A stretch of 64,000 bases of DNA from Desulfotruncus arcticus DSM 17038 (GTDB taxonomy: Bacteria > Bacillota > Desulfotomaculia > Desulfotomaculales > Desulfallaceae), in assembly GCF_900113335.1 (NCBI RefSeq), contig NZ_FOOX01000009.1, positions 62,001-126,000 on the forward strand, in the 5' to 3' direction. Below, one piece after another: positions 9,498-18,226 of the stretch. Position numbers and translations under genes: made by a program. The notes below the pieces were generated by a model. That model searched no databases, was not told the DNA's origin, and saw only the letters and a list, made by a program, of their open reading frames with translations. The number at the start of each line of letters is the position of its first letter. Positions within the stretch are counted from its first letter, which is position 1.

Positions 9498-12305
9498 ATG
9501 AAAAAAAAGATAATTGAATCTAAAATAAAATTTGTTTTGGGCGGCGTATTCCTGGTAGTGCTAATTTTAATTGGCAGGATCTCCTTTTTGCAACTGGTGC
9601 AAACCGAAGAATTTCGCACTCTGGCCCGCAATAATTATATCCGTATTGTGCCCATATTTGCTCCAAGGGGAGAAATTTTTGACCGCAACGGTGAGAAAAT
9701 CGTTACTAACCGCCCTATTTATACTGTTTCTGTCAATGATCTTAATTTCGAGGGGACAACCTACCGGTTATATTTAAACCGTGTTGGCGCCGACACCGTG
9801 CAAATGGCGGACACGCTGTCCTGGATTTTAGCCGGTGATGATGAAACAGTAGCTTACTTTGAACAGGTTAGCGGTAATAAATTAGCAACTTACGCTAAAG
9901 AAAACGGTCTTGATATAGCCAAAGAAAAAGATCAGGAAAAAATCTACACCATTAAAAAGCAATTTATTGAAGAAGCAATCAAGGGGCGGGCCAAGGAACA
10001 GAAAAGCTTGCTGGAACAGGGTGAAAAACTGGAAATGGCGGTTGTCTACAACCCCTCCACAGCCGAGGAATTACAACGGCAGAATCTTACCCGGTTCGGC
10101 GTTACCCTGGAGAAAAAGACTGATACGCTGAGCAAGCTTGTTGCTATGTTGGCCCAGGCCAATGTTTTGCAAGGGCAGTCTGCTTATGAAATGGAGGCCA
10201 ACGTTCGCAGCCAGATCAGAGAAAATAAAGTGGCCCGTCCTTACGAGCCGGTTATGGTAGCCGAGGATGTTCCTTTAAATATTGTCGTGGCGCTCAGGGA
10301 AGAACAGATGGAGTTGCCGGGAGTTGTGGTTGATGTACAGCCTGTGCGGGAATATCCGCACGGGGAACTGCTCACCCATGTGCTGGGTTATGTACAAAAT
10401 ATTAAGAAAGAGCAATATGAACAGCACAAGGATGAAGACTATTTAATGAACGATCTTTTTGGCCAGAACGGCCTTGAATACGTTTATGAAGAACAACTGC
10501 GGGGTGAGCACGGCGCCAGGCAAATGGAAGTAGACGCGCGCAGCCGTCCGGTTCGTGATCTGGGGCTAAAACCTGCTGTGCCCGGTGATGACCTTGTTCT
10601 GACAGTTGACCTGGATTTACAAAAGGCTACCGAACAAGCACTGGCGGAAGGAGTTGCGCGCGCACAGCATGCAGGATATAGTTTATCCCGTGCCGGAGCG
10701 GCAATCGTTATGGATGTGCATACCGGGGCTATTTTGGCCATGGCCAGTTACCCTTCTTATAACCCGGGAATATTCACCGGGGGGCTTTCCGCAACCCAGT
10801 GGAATGATTTACAAGAGTCCGGGGCGCTTTTAAACCGGGCTATTTCGGCAACTTACGCACCGGGGTCGACATTTAAAATGGTTACTGCGACTGCGATACT
10901 GCAAAACAATATTGTAGATCCGACATATAAAATATCCGACCCCGGTTATTACAAGCTGGGTCAGGGGATATTCAGGGATTGGCAGTTGAGTGGCCACGGT
11001 CTGGTGGATATGCGTAAGGCATTTGAAGTGTCTTGTGATACGTATTTTTATCAATTTGGCCTGGCGGCTGGAGTTAATAACATTGCACGCGCCGCCAAGG
11101 ATTTTGGACTTGGTCAAAAGACCGGGATTAACCTGCCGGGTGAGATGAGCGGTGTTGTGCCAACTCCGGAATGGAAATACGAAATGGTAAAAAGTATGCT
11201 CATTAACTATAACGATGATTTTGCCCGGGTTAGAGAGCTGAACCAAATGATTGATGAAGCCAACGATGAAAGCCGTAAGCAGCAATTAACCCGGGAGAGG
11301 GATAAAGAACTGGAAGAGCAGTTGAAAAATTATGAATGGGAATTAAACTGGCAGAAGTTTGAAACAGTTAACATGTCCATTGGGCAGGGCGATAATACGT
11401 ATACCCCGCTGCAGTTGGTGTCGTATGTTTCTGCCATTGCCAACGGCGGAACTCTATATACCCCCTATGTGGTAGAGAGGCTTGTCTCGCCTCAGGGTAA
11501 GGTTATACAAGAGGTTTCTCCTGAAGTAAGGCATAAAGTTGATATTGATCCCAAAAACCTGGAAGTAATTCGCGAAGGTATGCACATGGTGACGCTTCCG
11601 CCAAATGGGACTGCTTCAGGGGCATTTAACGGGTTTAAGCAATCTGCCGCCGCCAAAACGGGTACAGCTGAGGTGCTGGATGCAAAAGGTAATAAAAAAG
11701 GCAATCACGCGCTGTTTGTTGCGTATAGCCCATATGAAAAGCCCGAAATTGCCGTGGTTGTCGTTCTGGAATACGGTAATTCCGGCAGCGGCTATGCCGG
11801 ACCCATTGCCAGGCAAATCATGGATGCTTATTATGCGGAAAAGGACGGGAAAAAAGACGGTGACCAACAATCGACTACTAACCAGGTGTACGGACAGGAA
11901 ACATTGACTGACCCGGTTATTCCCGATTACCCCTCTATCTGGCCGGAAGTCAAGCAGGAGAAAAAAACGACCACACTGGATGACGAGAAATTGCGTTATT
12001 ATAACAACCGGAACAGTTCTATACCGCAGCAGCCTAACCAGCCAACTGCCCAGGTGAACAGTGATCACCTGAATTCGCCAGCCGGGCAAGGTGAGCAGCA
12101 GGCGCCTGTTGAACAGCCACCTGCTCAACAGCCACCTGCTCAACAGCAACAGCAACAACCAACTGAACAGCAGCAACCGGCTGAACAGGAGCCACCCGCG
12201 AATCAGCAACCACCTCCGCAGGAAAATGGGCAAAATCAGCCCCAGATTCCAGAACAGCCTGGCACTACTGAACCGCAGGGCGGTGTTGGGGACGAACAAC
12301 AGTAG
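9498..12305 (+). CDS. mrdA: Penicillin-binding protein 2 (elongasome transpeptidase) with Gln/Pro-rich tail
   Basis: A 935-residue class B PBP that cross-links peptidoglycan outside the cell during elongation. The signal anchor is at residues 11-29, followed by a dimerisation/pedestal domain (FAPRGEIFDRNG). The transpeptidase domain has the catalytic serine in YAPGSTFK, SCDTYFYQ in the SxN position (Asp in place of the usual Asn) and AAKTGTAE. A charged insertion (about 560-610, REL...KELEEQLKNYEW) interrupts the domain. After about residue 785 comes a 150-residue low-complexity tail of Gln, Pro and Glu. Family members are usually about 600-700 residues long, so the tail and insert are extra. 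It is the last gene of the mre operon. Confidence 0.93.
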   Translation: MKKKIIESKIKFVLGGVFLVVLILIGRISFLQLVQTEEFRTLARNNYIRIVPIFAPRGEIFDRNGEKIVTNRPIYTVSVNDLNFEGTTYRLYLNRVGADTVQMADTLSWILAGDDETVAYFEQVSGNKLATYAKENGLDIAKEKDQEKIYTIKKQFIEEAIKGRAKEQKSLLEQGEKLEMAVVYNPSTAEELQRQNLTRFGVTLEKKTDTLSKLVAMLAQANVLQGQSAYEMEANVRSQIRENKVARPYEPVMVAEDVPLNIVVALREEQMELPGVVVDVQPVREYPHGELLTHVLGYVQNIKKEQYEQHKDEDYLMNDLFGQNGLEYVYEEQLRGEHGARQMEVDARSRPVRDLGLKPAVPGDDLVLTVDLDLQKATEQALAEGVARAQHAGYSLSRAGAAIVMDVHTGAILAMASYPSYNPGIFTGGLSATQWNDLQESGALLNRAISATYAPGSTFKMVTATAILQNNIVDPTYKISDPGYYKLGQGIFRDWQLSGHGLVDMRKAFEVSCDTYFYQFGLAAGVNNIARAAKDFGLGQKTGINLPGEMSGVVPTPEWKYEMVKSMLINYNDDFARVRELNQMIDEANDESRKQQLTRERDKELEEQLKNYEWELNWQKFETVNMSIGQGDNTYTPLQLVSYVSAIANGGTLYTPYVVERLVSPQGKVIQEVSPEVRHKVDIDPKNLEVIREGMHMVTLPPNGTASGAFNGFKQSAAAKTGTAEVLDAKGNKKGNHALFVAYSPYEKPEIAVVVVLEYGNSGSGYAGPIARQIMDAYYAEKDGKKDGDQQSTTNQVYGQETLTDPVIPDYPSIWPEVKQEKKTTTLDDEKLRYYNNRNSSIPQQPNQPTAQVNSDHLNSPAGQGEQQAPVEQPPAQQPPAQQQQQQPTEQQQPAEQEPPANQQPPPQENGQNQPQIPEQPGTTEPQGGVGDEQQ

Positions 12306-12320
12306 TAGTGGAACGTGAAA

Positions 12321-12350
12321 TAAACGGGGTAAAAAACCCCGTTTATTTTT
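12321..12350 (+). terminator. Terminator after the mreBCD-PBP2 operon
   Basis: TAAACGGGGT and ACCCCGTTTA form a perfect 10-bp stem followed by TTTTTTATC. It separates PBP2 from minC. Confidence 0.85.
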
Positions 12351-12431
12351 TATCTTTTAGCAGGATTTGGTTATTAACCGTAGAAATGTATATCAAATAA
12401 TACCGGTTAATTAAGGGGAGGGGTAAAAGCG

Positions 12432-12857
12432 GTGGATCCTTATTGGGCTGGTGGGAATTTGGTGCATTTCCCCGGTAAAGGGGGAGGAGATCCAGAAGAT
12501 TTGGCCGATGAAAATACCATTTTAGTGCAGCGCACCTTGCGTTCCGGCCAGTCGATAAGTTATGACGGCAATATCGTAATTGTCGGTGATGTTAACCCCG
12601 GCGCTGAGGTTGTTGCATCCGGCAACATCGTTGTAATGGGCTATCTGCGCGGAGTAGTACATGCCGGGGCCGGGGGCGACAAAAATGCTGCGGTGTATGC
12701 TTATCGCCTGCAACCTACTCAACTGCGTATTGCCAACCACATTACCCGGGCCCCGGACGGAGAGGAATCTGAATCTAAAGATCCCGAGGTAGCCAGGATA
12801 AAAGGCGGAATTGTCGTGATCGAGGCCTTTCAATTTGGATCTGAAAGACAAAGATAA
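12432..12857 (+). CDS. minC: Septum site-determining protein MinC, C-terminal domain only
   Basis: A 141-residue protein corresponding only to the MinC C-terminal beta-helix domain, which dimerises and binds MinD. Diagnostic segments are TLRSGQSISYDGNIVIVGDVNPGAEVVASGNIVVMGYLRG and AYRLQPTQLRIANHITRAP. Typical MinC has about 210-230 residues, with an N-terminal FtsZ-inhibiting domain. Here the upstream 126 bases hold a terminator and a GGGGAGGGG ribosome site, so the N-terminal domain is truly absent. It is followed by minD and minE. How it would block Z-ring assembly without the usual domain is open. Confidence 0.88.
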   Translation: MDPYWAGGNLVHFPGKGGGDPEDLADENTILVQRTLRSGQSISYDGNIVIVGDVNPGAEVVASGNIVVMGYLRGVVHAGAGGDKNAAVYAYRLQPTQLRIANHITRAPDGEESESKDPEVARIKGGIVVIEAFQFGSERQR

Positions 12858-12905
12858 ATATTGCTGCTTGCGTCTTGTAATGCATAAAAGGAGGAAGTTA
12901 GATTA

Positions 12906-13697
12906 ATGGGTGAAGTAATAGTAGTTACTTCTGGTAAAGGGGGAGTGGGTAAAACCACTACCACTGCAAATTTAGGCGCTGGTTTGGCTTCTGCCAATAA
13001 CCGGGTATGTCTGATAGATGCTGATATTGGGCTGCGTAACCTGGACGTGGTCATGGGCCTGGAAAATCGAATTGTTTACGATCTGGTTGACGTTACCAGC
13101 GGTAATTGTACTTATAAAAAGGCATTGATTAAAGACAAGCGTTTTGAAAATCTATACCTGCTTCCAGCCGCGCAAACCAAAGACAAAACGGCGGTAAGTC
13201 CCGATCAAATGAGGACTCTATGCAATGAGATGAGAAATGAGTACGATTACATTATAGTTGACTGTCCTGCCGGAATTGAGCAAGGGTTTCGCAACGCCAT
13301 TGCGGGGGCAAACCAGGCTGTTGTTGTAACCACTCCGGAGGTATCAGCCGTGCGGGATGCCGATAGGATTATCGGACTCCTGGAGAAGGAAGATTTGCGT
13401 GAGCCCAAGCTTATTATCAACCGTATGCGCTACCAGATGGTCAAGCACGGGGATATGATGAGTATTGATGACATCATTGAGATACTTGCCGTAGACCTGC
13501 TTGGAGTTGTTCCGGAAGATGAATTGGTAGTTGTTAGCACCAACCGGGGCGAAATGGTTGTACTTAACAATAACTCCAAATCCGGTCAGGCTTATCGAAA
13601 TATTGTGCGGAGGATTAAAGGTGAAAACGTACCTATGATGGAACTGGAAGAAGGCGGCTTTATGCAAAAATTGCGCCGGATGATGGGCTTTAAATAA
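12906..13697 (+). CDS. minD: Septum site-determining ATPase MinD
   Basis: A 263-residue membrane-associated deviant Walker ATPase that recruits MinC to the membrane and is driven off by MinE. The deviant Walker A motif SGKGGVGKTTTTANLG is at residues 8-23, with DADIGLRNLDVVMGLE and DCPAGIEQGFRNA following. The C-terminal amphipathic helix (GFMQKLRRMMGFK) is the membrane-targeting sequence. It has a GGAGG site. The length is normal. Confidence 0.97.
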   Translation: MGEVIVVTSGKGGVGKTTTTANLGAGLASANNRVCLIDADIGLRNLDVVMGLENRIVYDLVDVTSGNCTYKKALIKDKRFENLYLLPAAQTKDKTAVSPDQMRTLCNEMRNEYDYIIVDCPAGIEQGFRNAIAGANQAVVVTTPEVSAVRDADRIIGLLEKEDLREPKLIINRMRYQMVKHGDMMSIDDIIEILAVDLLGVVPEDELVVVSTNRGEMVVLNNNSKSGQAYRNIVRRIKGENVPMMELEEGGFMQKLRRMMGFK

Positions 13698-13715
13698 AAG
13701 AGGAAAGGGGGAGGC

Positions 13716-14000
13716 GTGATGCTCGATTTCCTTAACAAGATTTTTGGTCGGGATAACTCTTCAAGTCGCAACGTAGCCAAAGAGAGACTGCGTCTTGTAT
13801 TAGTGCATGATCGTGTGGGAGTTTCGCCGCAGCTGCTGCAATCGCTAAAAAACGATTTAATTCAAGTTATTAACAATTATATGGAAATTGACGAAGAGGC
13901 TTTGGAAGTTTCGTTGGACAGCAGCGAAAACCAGGTGGCCCTGGTTGCCAATATACCTGTCAGAAAAATGAAGAGGAAATTCCAAACGGAAACCGCTTAA
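13716..14000 (+). CDS. minE: Cell division topological specificity factor MinE
   Basis: A 94-residue protein that stimulates the MinD ATPase. The N-terminal amphipathic helix (MLDFLNKIFG), the contact helix/strand (AKERLRLVLVHDRVGVSPQLLQ) and the C-terminal dimerisation domain (DLIQVINNYMEIDEEALEVSL) are all present. Ribosome site GGGGGAGG. minCDE forms one operon closed by a terminator. Confidence 0.95.
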   Translation: MMLDFLNKIFGRDNSSSRNVAKERLRLVLVHDRVGVSPQLLQSLKNDLIQVINNYMEIDEEALEVSLDSSENQVALVANIPVRKMKRKFQTETA

Positions 14001-14013
14001 AAAAGCTTATAAT

Positions 14014-14045
14014 AGCCGGTAGTTTATTTTGCCGGCTTTTTTTGT
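14014..14045 (+). terminator. Terminator after minE
   Basis: AGCCGG and CCGGCT flank an 11-12 base loop and are followed by TTTTTTTGTTG. Confidence 0.65.
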
Positions 14046-14067
14046 TGCGCTTCCTGATATATAATTA

Positions 14068-14190
14068 GGAGTCAGGAGTCAGAAGTCGGAAATCAGTAGT
14101 CAGACGCCCGTGCCGTTGGTGCAGCGCCATCGTAAAATGAAAAAAGGCCGGATTCCGTGGGGGTGGACGACCTGAATTCTGAATCCTTTA
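14068..14190. repeat. GGAGTCAG-type dispersed repeat, copy 1
   Basis: GGAGTCAGGAGTCAGAAGTC at 14068 and the matching right-end sequence CTGAATTCTGAATCC near 14172-14186 flank an unrelated-looking middle. Related copies are at 48379 and 55216. It lies between minE and rodA. Confidence 0.6.
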
Positions 14191-14226
14191 CTTTTAGACA
14201 CGCCGTAGAAAGCGCGGTGAAGATAG

Positions 14227-15420
14227 ATGAACAATAAGCGGTTGATTAAAAACCTGGACTTTACCTTGATCGGGGTAACAGCCATTATTATTATTTGGAG
14301 CCTGATAGTGATTGGCAGTGCCAGTACTGATTATGGCTGGTGGATGCGTCTTGGCTTTGACATGAACAAGCTTCAGGAAGCCAGTGTTTTCCAAAGGCTC
14401 CTCTGGATGAAAAAAGAGTTTGTTTATAAACAGTTTATTTCGGTATTAATTGGTACTTGCGCAGCTATGGCCGTGGTTTATATTCCTTATGAAGACTGGC
14501 GTAAATACACCAAACACCTCTATGTTATCAATTTATTAATGCTGGGGTCGGTTTTGGTTCTGGGACAAACTGCTATGGGAGCACAGCGCTGGATTGACAT
14601 CGGGTTCTTTCGTTTTCAGCCTTCGGAGTCTGCCAAGCTCATAATTATTATTGTTCTGGCTGATTTTTTAGCTAACAAAGAGGGTAAACTGAGAAATTTT
14701 AAAGAGCTGCTGCCTTGTTTTGTATATGTGGGGTTACCTATGGGGCTAATCCTGTTGCAGCCGGACCTGGGGACCTCACTTGTTTTTACCGCAATTTTGT
14801 TTGGCATGTTGTTTATCGCCAGCAGCAAGCCGCTGCTGATAACTGGTATATTTAGCGGCGGCCTGGCGGCTGTTATTGGATTGGTTTGGTCTCATCTCAA
14901 ATTTGGAACCTGGATTCCCCTGCATGATTATCAGCTGAACAGGTTAATTATTTTTTTGGACCCCTGGTCTGATATCCAGGGGGCAGGTTACCACGTAATT
15001 CAATCCCAGATTGCCATTGGTTCCAGCGGTCTGTGGGGTAAGGGGCTGCTGCGGGGTACGCAGAGTTTTTTGGAGTTTCTCCCCATTCGGCATACGGATT
15101 TTATTTTCTCTGTGTTGGCAGAAGAATTTGGCTTCCTGGGGGCTTTTCTACTGCTGTGCCTGTTTGCGGTATTTCTCTACCGGGGGGTGCGCATAGCTGC
15201 GGAGTCCAAGGACTTATACGGTACGTTGATTGCCGTTGGGATCGTCAGTATGTTTACTTTCCAGATACTGGTTAATATTGGGATGACTATTGCCATAATG
15301 CCTGTTACCGGGTTGCCGCTGCCATTGTTTAGTTATGGAGGCAGCAGTATGGTTACTAATCTTTTGGCTATCGGGGCTTTGATCAATATTTATTTGCGCA
15401 GGCAGAAAAATATTTTTTAG
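14227..15420 (+). CDS. rodA: Rod shape-determining glycosyltransferase RodA (SEDS family)
   Basis: A 397-residue polytopic SEDS protein that polymerises lipid II into glycan strands together with PBP2. About ten transmembrane segments are visible. Family motifs are AQRWIDIGFFRFQPSESAKL (about residues 120-139), LILLQPDLGTSLVF and the C-terminal PVTGLPLPLFSYGGSSMVTNL. The catalytic Asp region is IPLHDYQLNRLIIFLDP. GTG/ATG choices near the start are limited; ATG 14227 follows AGATAG, a weak site. Its position after minCDE is canonical for clostridia. Confidence 0.94.
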   Translation: MNNKRLIKNLDFTLIGVTAIIIIWSLIVIGSASTDYGWWMRLGFDMNKLQEASVFQRLLWMKKEFVYKQFISVLIGTCAAMAVVYIPYEDWRKYTKHLYVINLLMLGSVLVLGQTAMGAQRWIDIGFFRFQPSESAKLIIIIVLADFLANKEGKLRNFKELLPCFVYVGLPMGLILLQPDLGTSLVFTAILFGMLFIASSKPLLITGIFSGGLAAVIGLVWSHLKFGTWIPLHDYQLNRLIIFLDPWSDIQGAGYHVIQSQIAIGSSGLWGKGLLRGTQSFLEFLPIRHTDFIFSVLAEEFGFLGAFLLLCLFAVFLYRGVRIAAESKDLYGTLIAVGIVSMFTFQILVNIGMTIAIMPVTGLPLPLFSYGGSSMVTNLLAIGALINIYLRRQKNIF

Positions 15421-15441
15421 TTATGGGGACATGCATAAGTT

Positions 15442-15471
15442 GGGGACATTCCTCCGGGGAGGTGTGTCCCC
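15442..15471. repeat. GGGGACA/TGTCCCC palindrome, copy 1
   Basis: GGGGACATTCCTCC pairs with GGAGGTGTGTCCCC as a near-perfect hairpin just after rodA. A third GGGGACAT lies at 15424. There is no T-run, so it is probably a REP-like repeat rather than a terminator. Confidence 0.55.
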
Positions 15472-15557
15472 TTACCTATTTAAAAAACTATTCGACCTTT
15501 TAACGTTTTTTTTGTCCATGACGTATCTTAGACAGAACTTTTACACACCATAAAAAT

Positions 15558-15680
15558 ATCTTCGCACAGCCTGTAAGACCCCGCCCTTTTAGGTCGGGGA
15601 TTAACAGGCTGTAAGCTCGAAATAAGTGCGACTAAGGTTCAGATGGGGTCAAAACCCCACCTGAACCAAGTCTTCTTTAT
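15558..15680 (+). repeat. Two-hairpin dispersed element, full copy A
   Basis: An outer stem (ACAGCCTGT/ACAGGCTGT, 15566-15574 with 15604-15612) encloses an inner hairpin CCCCGCCC/GGTCGGGG. A conserved linker CTCGAAATAAGTGCGACTAA follows, then a 13-bp hairpin (GGTTCAGATGGGG/CCCCACCTGAACC) and the end AAGTCTTCTTTAT. Copy B at 63540-63664 keeps the structure, but both 5' stems have different bases. Confidence 0.75.
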
Positions 15681-15713
15681 TAAATTGTGCGTAAAATGCC
15701 GGAGGTAAAAAGA

Positions 15714-16364
15714 ATGGATAATGAGAGCGTCGTGCGCCAGGTGGCGGGCAAGGATATAAATTGGTACGGTTCAATTGGGCTTCCACCCGGAGCGGAGCGC
15801 GTAAATGTGCTGGCCAGAGTGGAAAATGTCATTCCCCTTTTGTTGGATAATTCAGTGCTAAGAATTGACGCTTTAGTCAAAATGTTTGCCGTTATTCCAG
15901 AACACAATGTCGCGACCGCGGCAGCCTCGATCAACAAGAAACTGGTTAAGGATATTGAAACCAGCAGTTTTATTCAATTACGCAATGTTACCGGCTTTGA
16001 CAAGATAGTATCCATTCACCATGATATTACGGTGGACAGGATCAGTGTTAGAATGGAACGAGTTTCAGCGGTGGGTACTTTGGCAATAAAAGTTACTTAT
16101 TTAGGCTATGTAATGTTGGAAGGTATGGTTGGCGAGTTTCCTAAAAATGAACCGATACGGGGTGCGTTGATTAACGTTAAGGATATCAATGACAACCGTA
16201 TCTTGCAAACCGCAACTACAGGCAGTGATGGCAAATATTACGTCAAAGATCTTGAACCGGGCACTTACCGGGTTGCAGTTGAGGCCGAAGGATTTGAAGG
16301 GGGCGAAAAGGTAGCTCTGGTTATGCTGCGCGACCAGGTAAATTTTGTATTACACCGTTTGTAA
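15714..16364 (+). CDS. Two-domain protein: SPOCS-like N-terminus plus carboxypeptidase-regulatory-like domain
   Basis: A 216-residue protein of uncertain role. Residues 1-130 contain ERVNVLARVENVIPLL and a pattern resembling the DUF3794/SPOCS spore-coat domain; this match is tentative. The C-terminal 80 residues fit a carboxypeptidase regulatory-like (transthyretin-fold) domain (GALINVKD, TATTGSDGKYYVKDLEPGTYRVAVEAEGFEG). No signal peptide is seen. The frame opens at 15687, but GGAGGT at 15702-15707 selects ATG 15714. It lies between rodA and the spoIVFA/spoIVFB pair, which supports a link to sporulation or the cell envelope. Confidence 0.7.
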   Translation: MDNESVVRQVAGKDINWYGSIGLPPGAERVNVLARVENVIPLLLDNSVLRIDALVKMFAVIPEHNVATAAASINKKLVKDIETSSFIQLRNVTGFDKIVSIHHDITVDRISVRMERVSAVGTLAIKVTYLGYVMLEGMVGEFPKNEPIRGALINVKDINDNRILQTATTGSDGKYYVKDLEPGTYRVAVEAEGFEGGEKVALVMLRDQVNFVLHRL

Positions 16365-16436
16365 AGCTTGTCATATTTGTCCATCCCCCTAAATATAAAT
16401 ATCTTACAGCACCAATTTGTTTGAGGGGGGAAAAAA

Positions 16437-17216
16437 TTGAAATGGGGCAAAATACCCCGAGTTGGGGTACGAAACAAATTTGGCAAAGATGAATGGGCTG
16501 ATTATTATCAATCTGTTAATGGGTACCGGCCCAAAGCGCCGGCAAAGCGCAAGCGGGGCAGCAGTGGTTGGTTCCGGATTGTATCGGTGCTGGTGGTTCT
16601 GGCTGTGCTGGTGATCGCCCGCCAGTTTCCCCACCCTGCAGGCGAACAGGTGCGGGAAAATATGCGTAGTCTATTAACTGCTGAATGGAATTTCCAGCCG
16701 GTACTGGACAAGTCTATGCAGCTTGCTGCCCAACTAGTTAACTGGGACAACCCTGTAGTCAACAGCCCGCCCGGTCTGGACGGTGTTTCTCAGCCTGTAA
16801 CGGGAAATAAACTTGATGATGTGGGAATTGCTGTTCCGGTTTCAGGAAAGGTGATCAAAGGATATGGCTGGTCACAATCTTCAATTGATGACCTGGAAAG
16901 ATTCCACTCCGGTATTGATATCAGCGCACCGGCGGGCTCCAGTGTAACTGCCGCCCTGGACGGGAGGGTTACCAGGGTAGGCAGGGATGCTTCGTTGGGA
17001 CAATACATTGCTATAGATCATGGCAATGGAACACACACCCTTTACGGAGGGGTAACCGATGTAATGGTCGTTGAAGGAGAAGATGTTAAAGCCGGCCAGG
17101 AAATTGCCGTGGTGGGCGAGGGGGATGTAACCGGCGGAGGGCTGCATTTCGAGCTGAGAGAAAACGGGAAACTTATTGATCCCCTGACCAGACTGCAATC
17201 CAATAATAAAAATTAG
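16437..17216 (+). CDS. spoIVFA: M23 peptidase-like protein, probable SpoIVFA
   Basis: A 259-residue membrane protein. It has a basic cytoplasmic N-terminus (about 1-44), one transmembrane segment (about 46-61), and an extracytoplasmic LytM/M23 domain from about residue 130 (HSGIDISAPAGSSVTAALDGRVTRVG, then IAIDHGNGTHTLYGG and GGGLHFELRENG). The lone second zinc-site His resembles the degenerate M23 domain of SpoIVFA. In B. subtilis, SpoIVFA holds the SpoIVFB protease inactive in the outer forespore membrane. TTG start at 16437 behind GAGGGGGG. spoIVFB starts 8 bases after the stop. Confidence 0.88.
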   Translation: MKWGKIPRVGVRNKFGKDEWADYYQSVNGYRPKAPAKRKRGSSGWFRIVSVLVVLAVLVIARQFPHPAGEQVRENMRSLLTAEWNFQPVLDKSMQLAAQLVNWDNPVVNSPPGLDGVSQPVTGNKLDDVGIAVPVSGKVIKGYGWSQSSIDDLERFHSGIDISAPAGSSVTAALDGRVTRVGRDASLGQYIAIDHGNGTHTLYGGVTDVMVVEGEDVKAGQEIAVVGEGDVTGGGLHFELRENGKLIDPLTRLQSNNKN

Positions 17217-17224
17217 CGGGGTCC

Positions 17225-18109
17225 TTGATTATGCGAATAGGACGCTTGTTTGGAATTGAACTCTATGTGAACCCTTTTTTTCTGGCTTTGCTGGCTCTGT
17301 TTTTCGTAGCCGGGGTGCTCGGCAGGGGGCTGGTCGCCTTCGGGGTGGTGCTCATCCATGAAATGGCCCATGCGCTGACTGCCAGGCGACTGGGCGTTGA
17401 ATTGAACGAAGTGGAGCTTTTGCCTTTCGGGGGAGTTGCCCGGGCAGGGTCCGAGCTGGCGGTTGATCCGGTTCGGGAAGCTTATGTTGCTGCTGCAGGG
17501 CCTGCCAGCAATTTCGCTATGTTTGCCCTGGGTGTGGCGTTGAAAAATTACGGGCTTTGGCATACCGACCTGGGCCCGTTTTTTTTGCAGTGCAACCTGA
17601 TGGTGGCTCTGGTTAACTTATTGCCGGCCCTGCCTCTGGACGGAGGGCGGATATACCGGTCATTTTTGGCGGGTAAAATAGGCATCCGGGAAGCAACTTA
17701 CCGTGCCGCGGGGGCGGGACAATTCATCGGCCTGGCTATAACCGTGGCCGGGATAATTGGCATGTGGCGCGGTTATTGTGGGGTAGATATTCCCGTAACC
17801 GCTCTGTTTATTCTGTACGCTTCCACCCGTGAGCGAAGGGCTGCGCCATTTTTATTCATGCAGCTAATCAGACATAAGCAGGAGGAGCTTGCCAGGGAAG
17901 GTTTTTTGCCGGCTGCCCACCTGGTTGCAGTAGAGAGCATGCCTTTGGGCAAGTTGATGGGTCCATTTGTTCCTAGGAGCTTTTATCTGATCACGGTACT
18001 GGACAACCATTACCGCTACCGGGGTATGGTAACGGAAACAGCGATAATAAGCGCACTACTGGACAAGGGCGCCGATACCCCGGTAGGTGCCCTGGTGGAA
18101 GGTAAGTAA
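17225..18109 (+). CDS. spoIVFB: Intramembrane zinc metalloprotease SpoIVFB (M50 family)
   Basis: A 294-residue site-2 protease. In sporulating cells it cleaves pro-sigma-K in the membrane around the forespore. HEMAH (residues 45-49) is the zinc HExxH motif, and NLLPALPLDGGR supplies the third ligand. About six hydrophobic segments are seen, and a soluble C-terminal region (about 200-294) fits the CBS-like domain of SpoIVFB. Start is TTG 17225 or ATG 17231. The order minCDE-spoIVFAB-rplU is the classic Firmicute arrangement, here with radical SAM genes and rng between. Confidence 0.93.
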   Translation: MIMRIGRLFGIELYVNPFFLALLALFFVAGVLGRGLVAFGVVLIHEMAHALTARRLGVELNEVELLPFGGVARAGSELAVDPVREAYVAAAGPASNFAMFALGVALKNYGLWHTDLGPFFLQCNLMVALVNLLPALPLDGGRIYRSFLAGKIGIREATYRAAGAGQFIGLAITVAGIIGMWRGYCGVDIPVTALFILYASTRERRAAPFLFMQLIRHKQEELAREGFLPAAHLVAVESMPLGKLMGPFVPRSFYLITVLDNHYRYRGMVTETAIISALLDKGADTPVGALVEGK

Positions 18110-18226
18110 TTAAAACAACAGGCTGTGTGTTGTACTCCAAAATCGGACAAAATAATATAAAGGGTTGATTTTTAATGAAATAAATGGTATTTAAACATCA
18201 GGGTAAAATTTTGGAGGATTTTCGAC

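Noticed and set aside
12091..12318. Plus-strand frame rich in Ser/Asn/Leu, and the antisense frame at 11616-12299
   Set aside because: Both are out-of-frame reads of the CAG/CCA-repetitive end of the PBP2 gene.
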